From Chlorocebus sabaeus (Eukaryota; Chordata; Mammalia; Primates; Cercopithecidae): a DNA stretch of 64,000 nucleotides. Positions 55,723 through 64,000 of this stretch are shown here, in pieces. The translations under genes and the position numbers were made by a program. Location of the stretch: positions 75,201,236-75,265,235 of the forward strand of contig NC_132913.1 in the NCBI RefSeq assembly GCF_047675955.1, given 5' to 3'. Below the pieces are notes generated by a model that ran no database searches, had not been told where the DNA came from, and saw nothing but the letters and a program-made list of their open reading frames with translations. Each line of letters starts with the position of its first letter. The first letter of the stretch is position 1.

Positions 55723-56384
55723 TAGACCCTCTGCCTTTTTATTGTGTCTCCTCTCTCAGGATTCTTCCCAATCCCTACTGTAAAAGACCGAGGTGGCCAC
55801 TTTCAGTACGTTCTCTAAAGTACTATCTGGCACCATGCCCTGTTTCTGCAGCTTCCTACTGATATCAGGGGTTGCCTGAGTAATAAATATATCCTTTAGG
55901 ATTAGTTGTCCCTTGACTGAATCAGGAGATAGAGAGGTATGATATACTAATGCTTCTGTTAGCCTTTCCAGGAAAGCAGTGGATTTTAACCTAATCCATG
56001 GTCTATCAAAGACAGTTTGGAGTAATTGGGAGGCTTAGTTTTAGTGCTTCAAAAGCCCTCCAATATACACACCTGAAAGCGCTTCATTTTTCATTCTCTC
56101 ATTTCATCATTGGGGTCCCATTTAGAGTCCTCCAATGATACTTCTTTTCTTCCAGTTGGATAAGGCTCATTCTCTTCCCTGGCACTATCTGAGATACAAA
56201 GCTCATCCCCAAAATTCTCTGCCACTTGCAGGGCGGCCTGCTTTTCAGCAGTAGTCAGGGTTTGATTCAAAAGTAACATAACATCCTTCCAGGAGAGTTC
56301 GAATACTTGGGTTAAATTCTGGAAAGCTTCTGTATATCTGTCAGAGTCATCTGCAAACTTGCAAAAGATCCCCCTTGATTTGCC

Positions 56385-56960
56385 TTAAGTCCTACAGAGA
56401 AAACGGAACCTGAACCCTAATGGAGCTATATTCACCAGGCCTCTGTTGTAGGGGCAGGAGTGAGACTGGAACCTGCCTAAAGTGAAGATTTCTAGGATGG
56501 GACAAGCTTGAGACAGAATCTGGATATGGAAGATGGGGTGGACCAGAAGGGACAGGACTGGAGGGGTTGACTCCCCCACTGAAGGTACCTCCAGGGTTTG
56601 CTTCCCTAGTCCCTTGGGATTGCTCTTTGCAGCCTCTCCTGAGATGGTGGCTAGGACTGAATCAATTCTATAACATTGGCAAAGGTCTGGATTATCCTGC
56701 AAGGCAAAGAAAGCCTGCAAGTATGGAACCTCGGACCATTTGCTCTCATGTTTACAGAAAAGGTCCAACTGCAGGATGGTATTAAAATTAATGCTTCCTT
56801 CCCGAGGCCAAGCTTCTCCTTCCTGCAGAACATAATCCGGCCATGCCTTTGAGCAAAGGAATATGATGCACTTTTTCTCCAGAGTCTGAGGGTCAGAGAA
56901 GTTCCAGTAATTCAGGATGCACTCAAGAGGAGTAAAGGCTGAAAATGATTGGTTACCCAT
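56385..56960 (-). pseudogene. ERV gag, matrix/N-terminal open piece (about 190 codons)
   Basis: ATG at 56960 with Gly-2 (MGN start, a myristoylation-type N-terminus) opens about 190 codons. They include PLECILNYWNFSDPQTL and EGSINFNTILQLDLFC, the layout of class I HERV matrix. No PPxY late motif is seen in this piece. It ends at 56385, short of capsid. A continuing open frame upstream of the ATG (to 57101) is leader sequence. Family not fixed: HERV-H, HERV-F, HERV-W and ERV9 share this style. Confidence 0.7.
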
Positions 56961-58039
56961 CTGGAAGAGAGGGGGAAAGGCATCCCTTAGTTCCTCTCTC
57001 TTCCAGTGAAAACCCAGGGTTTGTGAGACAGAGAAAAAAAAAGTCCCCCTTTTTCTTCTCTCCTTTTCTTCCCAAGTCCTGGCATCCCTGAGAGGCTCCA
57101 CTCATGTAGCAGGGAGGCCTAGTGGGAAGGGATATTCTCACTTACCTCTGCTGCCCTATCCTCACACTGTTGGTAACCTGTGGGTTCCCTAGTCCTCGTC
57201 TATGCTATGGATGTGAGCAAGTTCTCCACTCATGAAGTGGGAAGATCTAATTGGCAGGGATAGCCATGCTCACCTGCATTGTGCCTTGGTCTTCCACTGT
57301 AACTACCTTTGGGTGCCTCAGGTCTAGTTTTCTTTTTTAGGGCTTCAAACCAAAGCTTGGAATCAAATTTAGGACAAAAAGGGCCTCAGGAGGGTGTATG
57401 GACCCATTAAATTAGTCCTAGGTTGCCTTCACAAAATTGCAGTCAGCAACCAGCAGGGCAGCTTCTCTATTGCTTCCCTATCATAAGCAGAATGCTAACG
57501 TGAAGCTGTGGAAGCAGGTTCTCCTCAAGCAAGGGAGAAAAAGAGAGTCTCAGGGATTGGGGACCTGGCCTAATAAGATGCCTCCCAAAAGGAAGAAAAA
57601 ATCAATCTTTGCATGGAAAAAAATCCCTGTATTTGCAGGATTATGCTGGCTCCTGCCATGGTGGAAAAAAACAAAAAGCAAAAAAAACCAAAAAAACTTA
57701 AATTCAGGGGACAGAAGGGTGCCTGGGGGAAGTAGCCTCTTGCCCTATGCTAATAAATTTCTTCCACAGAGGAAAGAAAGCTTTCAATCATTACATCCTT
57801 CTTGCTTCTAAGAATAGATAGAAATCACACTGTTCTGGATTACACTCTTGATGACTATACTATCTCTCTGGTTTGCAACAACACCCTTAACATTGTATAT
57901 TTATAAAAAGATACGAGCCATGACAGCCACAAAAGAAAGAAAATGTGACAGGAAAGAATGGAAGTCCTAGCACTCACATCCTAATGGGCTGTTGGAGGCT
58001 GGAGCTGGTCTTGAGGCCTTCAGGCAACACTAAGGTGTG

Positions 58040-59560
58040 GCCTCAGCTAGACGCCATCAGTTGCCCCATGATCTTTCTCCAATCTGACGCTGTGGCTAGA
58101 CATCCATGAAGGGAAACTGGATTGGAAAAAAGCCAACATTCCCAACACCTGAGAGTGATGGGGGATTGACAGTGTCCTCTCTGGCAAGCCTGTCCTCCGT
58201 GTCTTAAGTCTAGCAGCCACGCCAGTCAGTGTTACCTGACCAACAGAGGCCGGTGTTTTTCTTTCATTCTGGTTATTGTGGAGTTTTGGGACTCTGAAAA
58301 AAAGGACAGAAAGCAGTAAGTCCACTTTTATTCAGCCTTCTGCAGATCCCAGATGAGGCTCCAGAAATGTCACAGGATCCTTCAGGTGTCATTTTGCCAG
58401 CCAGAAACCTTTGTGACTGGTGGCACTTCTGCTTGAGTTTCATTCACACCCACTGGGCTCATTCCACCCATTTGGCTCAGCAGGCTGTGCTTGGTTCATG
58501 CTACTGACTTGGATCCTATGCCCGCCGAGGACAAGCCAGGCATGGAGTGATGAAGGGTGTGTGAGCAAGTGAGAGTGTGGTCCAGCCACTGTGCTCAGCC
58601 AAGTGAACTGGCCGCTGTGGTGGGGTGGACAGCTCCAGGTGCCATCACAGGCGCCGGCTCCATGCGAGGCTGTGGCTGGACCAGGCATACCATAAACAGC
58701 TTCCACTGCAGGTGCTGGAGTCTGGATGAGGAACATAACGTTACCTGAAAACTCAGAGGTGTCAGCAACTGCAGAGATCCAAGGGGTGGGGGTGGGGGTG
58801 CATGCTACAACTCTCTCCATCCTGTTGTCAGCAGCTCAGCAGGTGGGGGTGGGGTGGCATGTTTCAGCTCATTGAGTCCTACCACCTTGCTCCGGCTTAC
58901 AGCTCCCAGGCTGGTCTGGCTCCACTGCCACTTCCCATCACATGGGGCAGCCACTCGATGCCAGTGGAGGGCAGGAGGGCTATTGTGTTATAGCTCTGGC
59001 TCAGGAAATCCTGAGGTCTAGGCCCTCAGAAGGGTTGCCACTCTTCACTCCCGCCATCTGGCAAACAGGAGCCTGTCACGGTTCACAGCTTGGTGAGCCA
59101 GCCAAAAACATGTTACAGCCCTTTCTGTGCCTGCTGCTCAGTGGGCCCTGACTTCTTGTCCCATATCTGGGAAGAATGAGGTTACATGCACAACTGGAGA
59201 GTGAGCAAGATGGGGAAGAGTTTTATTGAGCAGCAAAACAGCTCTCAGTAGGGAGGAGACCCCAAGTGGGTGGTTGCTACCTGCAGGTGCGGAGTCCTGA
59301 TGTGTAGCTGAGTCCCGGGTGTTTATGGACTCAGAATGAAGGAAGTGCATCCTGATTGATCAATGGCAGGTCCTGGAAAAAGCACCATTTAATTGGCTGA
59401 AAGGCAAAAATCTCACTCTGCGTGGTGGATTCCACCTGGAACAGACAGCTTGGTTTGCAGGCTTCAGGTTCTTGGCTTGAAGGTTCGGTTTCACCAGGGA
59501 CCCGCCCCAGTCTACCTAGGAATTTGTCTGCCTCCTGCCACTATCATATGTGTATGTATA
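58040..59560 (-). repeat. LTR-like region of the minus-strand ERV (ERV9/LTR12-like in part)
   Basis: On the minus strand, a TATAA-poor promoter region precedes AATAAAACTCTTCC (about 59215-59228), then TTGCTCACTCTCCAGTTGTG and CCTCATTCTTCCC, a text order I know from LTR12/ERV9-type LTRs. A second AATAAAAG lies 890 bp further (about 58325-58332). Two LTRs or one long composite one are both possible. Ends not fixed. Confidence 0.55.
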
Positions 59561-61630
59561 CCCACATGCACATATGCACCCACATTTCACCTCAGAACTA
59601 AATTAAAAGTTTATAACATATGGCGTTTGTAAATATAAAATAATTTAAACTGAAAAATGAAATCACCCTGATCAAAGTAGTAATAGGTAAGAAATTACCT
59701 GAAATTATCTCATCAACTATTTTTAAATATTTGTAGTTATGAGGACATTATGGCCACAGGTACAGTAAATGATTAACATAACTCTTAATATAAGACCAGG
59801 CTGTTTGAATGGCACAGCATATTTTTCTAAAACAGACTTAATTAAACCTGAATGAGTGCCATGTTCTTTAACCTAAACTAAAATTCATTTTTGGAATAAT
59901 TATCAAGGCGTAACAGCTGGTATGAGAATCTGCTAAGCCACAAAACCACATCTCAACATGACCAATTACTTGTCTTTAGTGTCACTAAGGATCAGGTGTT
60001 CAGATTCCCCACTGACTAAAGAGGTGCCTTTAAAATTGTAAACATGTCTGAGGAACATAATTTGATGAACTGAAACTAAAGGAAATGGAAACCCTAACTC
60101 GACCAAAATGAAGGGAATAAAATTGTCTTCGTAATTCCTTTGAGAAACAGTTGGCCTAAGCACTACAGAAACATATTCACAATTTCTTGAACTTCCTTGA
60201 AAGCCTAATATATAAACTAATGATAAATATCAGATCTTCATTAGCTGATATCTAAATCAGTTAACTACCTACTATATATGAGTAAAAGTAATTGGCATTA
60301 ATATATTATTCAAAAAGTATTCGTTGAGCCCATTATATGCTCAGGGCTGAGGGAGACAAAAACAGTACTGCACACAGCACATACCATGGTTTCTGCCCTC
60401 AGTCAACTAGAAGTCAAATAAGAAAAGAAAACATTTCTGAAACAGAAAATGCCATTCTTATTTTAAAAAGGCAAACAATACTTACCAACAATTAAAGACT
60501 CAAAATTGGCAATTAGGCTGCAAAACAGGCAACTTAATATAATCATTTAAAAAACAGCAATGTTAAAAGAGTTAGAAATAACTCATTATTTTTGACCCAG
60601 TAATTCCATTTCTAGGAATTTATTTCAAGGAAATTATCAGATGTGGTTCAAAGATTTATGCTGTAAGAGGTTTCGTATAGTTTTAACAGTTTGGTGTATA
60701 ATAATTTAAAACTGAAGCATTCCAAATGTCAAAAAATAAGTTGGTGAAATAAATACAGGGCAATATTAAGATGAGATATTATGCAACCATTAAAATTGTG
60801 TTTGAATATGAACCTTTTCTCAGTAATCTGGAATAGCCTCCTTCCTTCCCTGCACCCCCTAACAAAGACTGCTACTAACTATACAATTATCTTAGAAAAC
60901 AACTAAAGCTTCTATAGCATCCACTTCCACTACTGAATTCTTTAAACTTAGCATCAAAAGGGTTTTACTCATATTTTGTACTTCTGATTTATTTTACCAA
61001 AATTGATGCTAGTATCCTAGAAAAAAATCAGAAGATATTTCCTCAATTTCTTCACATCTGTCATGGTAGTTATGGTATTTTGTTTAGGGTGAGGTCTTTA
61101 CAGGTTACAGCAAGGTTTTTATGTTCCAAAACTTTAATATAATTGCCTACATATTTATCAACCTAGCTTTAATAATCCATATCACTTTAATCTGCTTATA
61201 TGTTCTGAGTATAATTTCTTGGGACACTACCAGTGCCATACTGGTATATTGACAACAATTTCTATAACATCTGGATATCACAGCTTATGTGTTATATATG
61301 TAGCTGTGCAAAATGTCCATTAGTTGACATATGCAGCTGGTTGTGTTTTCTATTGCAAGACTTAGATAGGCCTAAATAAATCAGATCTGGCCATGGTCTA
61401 CTACAATTGAAACAGTAAAGGAATGAATAGGAAGGGCTGTGAGTGCAGCGAACAGGCAGAAGGGATCTATATCACTAAATAGAGGGCCAAGAATCAAAAG
61501 TCATCTTTCCTAGCTCTGAGAGGAAGATGGAGAACTCATGTTTACCCATCTTTTAATGGAATATATTCATTAAAAGTAATGTGTTAAAAAACTAAAGTAA
61601 AATTTTGTTGGGTACTATCCATATATAGAA
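59561..61630. other. AT-rich intergenic, nothing recognised
   Basis: No supported gene, repeat family or RNA gene. Confidence 0.5.
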
Positions 61631-61631
61631 G

Positions 61632-61634
61632 AGG

Positions 61635-61667
<33 letters not shown>

Positions 61668-61669
61668 CA
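61632..61669. repeat. GT microsatellite with GC end
   Basis: About fourteen GT units are followed by GCGCGCGC, an alternating purine-pyrimidine tract able to form Z-DNA. Confidence 0.9.
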
Positions 61670-62799
61670 TGGTATAAAGACAGACATAGAGACAGATATA
61701 AGAAAATGAGATTTAAATGAACTGTAACACAATCATTTTATTGTTAAAAGTTAGAAGGAAAGAAAGACCTCCACTTATGCACAAGAAACCAACATGGCTG
61801 GAAAAACTCATAAGAGAACAATACAGTGAAAACTGTGGCAAAGATTTGTTAGTAAAGCATGAGAAGATTTAAATAATCAATGACTTGGTCTGTGAAAATT
61901 ACAGTGTTTTTCACAGGTAAGTGTGACATCTGGCAAGTTATGTCTTCTGCAGCTTGCACCTGCCTGCCTGGCATGACTGTCACACCAGCAGTGGCTGATG
62001 CCACCAGGCTACCAACTCTGCACTGTTATCAGCAGAAGCAGGTGGTCTGAGTGCACCTTTATTTCCTTAGAACTTCCAGAGATTTGGGCCTTGGCAGCCA
62101 TGTAAAAGAAAATCAATGAGAATGCTCTCTTATACTTCATTTGGGGGCCTGATTGAACTTCCTCTGGAGTTTTTCTCTACTTCACAATAGAGGACAGTGT
62201 TGTGGGAATGGTTGTGGTTATTGTACTGGGCACAGTAGCCATCATTCAGGCATTGACTTAGGGAAGCTAACCTGAGACTTTACTAGAGATCATACGGCTT
62301 CAAGGTGATATCGCTAGTGCTAATGCCAGTGGGGCTGGAGTTCCTATGTAATCCAGCAAAATCTGAAGTTTCTAATAATAATCTTGTGAATACATGTATG
62401 CATGTCTTGGCATTCTTGGAATATAAAAAGTCATAGAGGACCATAAAAAAAAAAGATGGAACAGCCTGCTGAAATCACAAATGAAAATCTGACATTTGTA
62501 ATCTGGGATGATTGCCTTTATTATACTCTTAGGTATCCTATGCTGGCCACACACAAATTGTGTACATGGTTATCTTTCCCATTAGACAGTGGTTCCTTGA
62601 TGGGGGTTACTAAGTTTTATTCATATTTGTACTTCTGGTATATGAACACATTATATTTATTCAATGCTTCTTTCTTCAAAGGATAGATTTTCCATGAGGC
62701 CCAGAACTGAAGTGCTTTCAGGAGCCAGGTAGATAATACACATGTATGAAAAGTTCTGTTGTATGAAAAAGTGGAATGGAATGGTGAGAACTAGTGTCA
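61670..62799. other. Intergenic, nothing recognised
   Basis: Somewhat higher GC around 61920-62060, but no open frame or splice context that supports an exon. Confidence 0.45.
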
Positions 62800-63120
62800 A
62801 TTTAGAGAGGGTATACCATATCTATTATTATGTAATAAACCACTCCAAAATTTAATGGAATAAATAACTACTTCAATAAATGATGATTCTGTGGATTGTC
62901 AGCCTGTTTTGGGCTCAGCTGGGTGGTTCTTCCATTGGTATGCTCTGAGTTTATTCGTGCAGCTTCAGTTGCCTGGCAGGTAATTGAAGGCTGATTGTTT
63001 TGGGATGGCCTCACAAACATGACCAATGTTTGTTCATGATGGATGTTTGCCACTTGAGCAGCCAGACATGTGTGTAAGGCCATCCTGAAACAATCAGCCT
63101 CAGTCACCTGCCAGAAAATG
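62800..63120. repeat. Old DNA-transposon-like repeat, not named
   Basis: GATGATTCTGTGGATTGTC and GGGCTCAGCTGGGTGGTTCT are familiar words of an old MER-type repeat. Ends and family not fixed. Confidence 0.4.
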
Positions 63121-64000
63121 GTTCCCTAGATACTCAGCTAATCTCAACTTCTTCAAATGACAGCTGGTTTCCAAAAGCAGCAATAATGATCAAAGATGTG
63201 TCAAACAACTCCTTCACTTATTTTGCTAGTATTCCATTTGCTAAAGCAAGTAGACTCAAACTCTTATGGAAGAAACTGCAAATTTTGAGATAATTTTTTC
63301 ATTCTCCCACAAAAGAAACTAAAGTGTTTTTAATGTTTTAGAAATAAAATCACCCTTGTATCCAAAAATAACAAAGTCCCACAAGAGTGATCACATTCAG
63401 CTTCTGGCACTGGCTCAATACCTCTTCTCAAAGTGATGATAATATTTTGAAAAATCATTCAAGTAAAATTTTTTTTCCATGTCCAACTTAAATATCTCTT
63501 GCTATACAGTGAATTGTGAATGTGCCATTTTTCATGGCCTTTTAGTGTTTCAGTAATTAAGTCCCTTTAGATGGCACTTTACATGCGCTTATCTTGCTGT
63601 GAATTCCTTTTATGGGAGATATTAGAAAAGTGTTTTCTTCACAGTGTCATGTGCTCACTGGTTACAGAAAATGTGACTCCTGGACTCCTACCCACAGTTA
63701 TTCTCCAATGTCTTATGTCTGCCTTGTAAAAATGCACAAGTAAAATTATTATAATTTATCTTAATTACTGTTAATAATTTACAGTTTTTCCGTCCAAGAA
63801 AAACACTTGCTCAGTCACAAGCAGATGTAAACCTGGTAAAATGAATAACAGATCAAATAATTAGGTATCTTTCTGTATCTCTCTCTTCTCTCTCTCTCTT
63901 TATATATGTATATGTAAATACAACATGTCTTAAATATTAACAAATATTAAATATTTGTGTATAACAGAAATATGAACATATATTATATATTATATTAACA
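63121..64000. other. AT-rich intergenic to window end
   Basis: A CT run with TA tail lies at about 63874-63925. Nothing else is supported. Confidence 0.5.

Larger units (their letters stand above)
54480..57900 (-). mobile_element. Decayed class I ERV, internal region on the minus strand
   Basis: Read on the minus strand: leader (about 57900-56961), gag from ATG 56960, a zinc-knuckle region at about 55640-55680, then protease/RT text ending near 54480. Order and content are those of a gammaretrovirus-like ERV (HERV-H/F/W/9 kind). Frameshifts and stops are frequent, and pol after RT, env and the 3' LTR are absent. Confidence 0.75.

Noticed and set aside
57437..57811. 124-codon lysine-rich frame
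   Set aside because: Lies antisense in the leader of the minus-strand ERV; the lysines come from A-rich sequence.

Overview
The window is primate genomic DNA with no recognisable host gene. It is about 8.6 kb of very young endogenous gammaretrovirus set in roughly 55 kb of older repeats and AT-rich single-copy sequence. The many 7SL-derived dimeric Alu elements show it is a primate, and the THE1/MST, MLT2-like, L1 and Tigger-like repeats fit an anthropoid. The provirus at 11016-19593 has two LTRs that I read as identical and resembles simian type C viruses (gag-pol of the PcEV/BaEV kind, or the PTERV1/CERV families). As far as I know the human reference has no gammaretrovirus this young, so an Old World monkey or African ape is more likely than human. 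That is inference from family knowledge, not a database result.

The provirus is on the + strand inside an antisense Alu. Its 541-bp LTRs (11016-11556 and 19053-19593) are flanked by a 4-bp duplication (ACCC), as expected for gammaretroviral integration. In order it carries a primer-binding site matching tRNA-Gly(UCC), a leader with a possible splice donor, a non-AUG glyco-Gag extension with a membrane anchor, an intact gag ending in UAG, a pro-pol frame continuing in phase after that UAG but cut by two more in-frame TAG codons (14685 in RT, 16602 in integrase), an intact env overlapping the pol end in another frame, a polypurine tract and the 3' LTR. Gag and Env look full length with their family landmarks; Pol does not.

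Left flank (1-10767): a THE1-type MaLR element with an open gag-like frame on the minus strand, an AT-rich stretch, an old L1 split by an Alu and an LTR-like insertion, an ERVL-type LTR, another LTR-like block, a solo class I LTR with a CTAG duplication, and two THE1/MST LTRs in a row.

Right flank (19672-64000): scattered Alus, a second ERVL-type LTR, an L1 with a 5' inversion at 27120-30690 that was later hit by an Alu, a MaLR LTR, old L1 pieces, a Tigger2-like element, a decayed class I ERV region (about 40745-48300, + strand) with a protease remnant, an unusual imperfect inverted repeat (51786-52495), a 36-nt U2 snRNA fragment (minus strand, 52851-52886), and a second decayed class I ERV on the minus strand (about 54480-59560) with gag and RT remnants. 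The last 4 kb is mostly unassigned.
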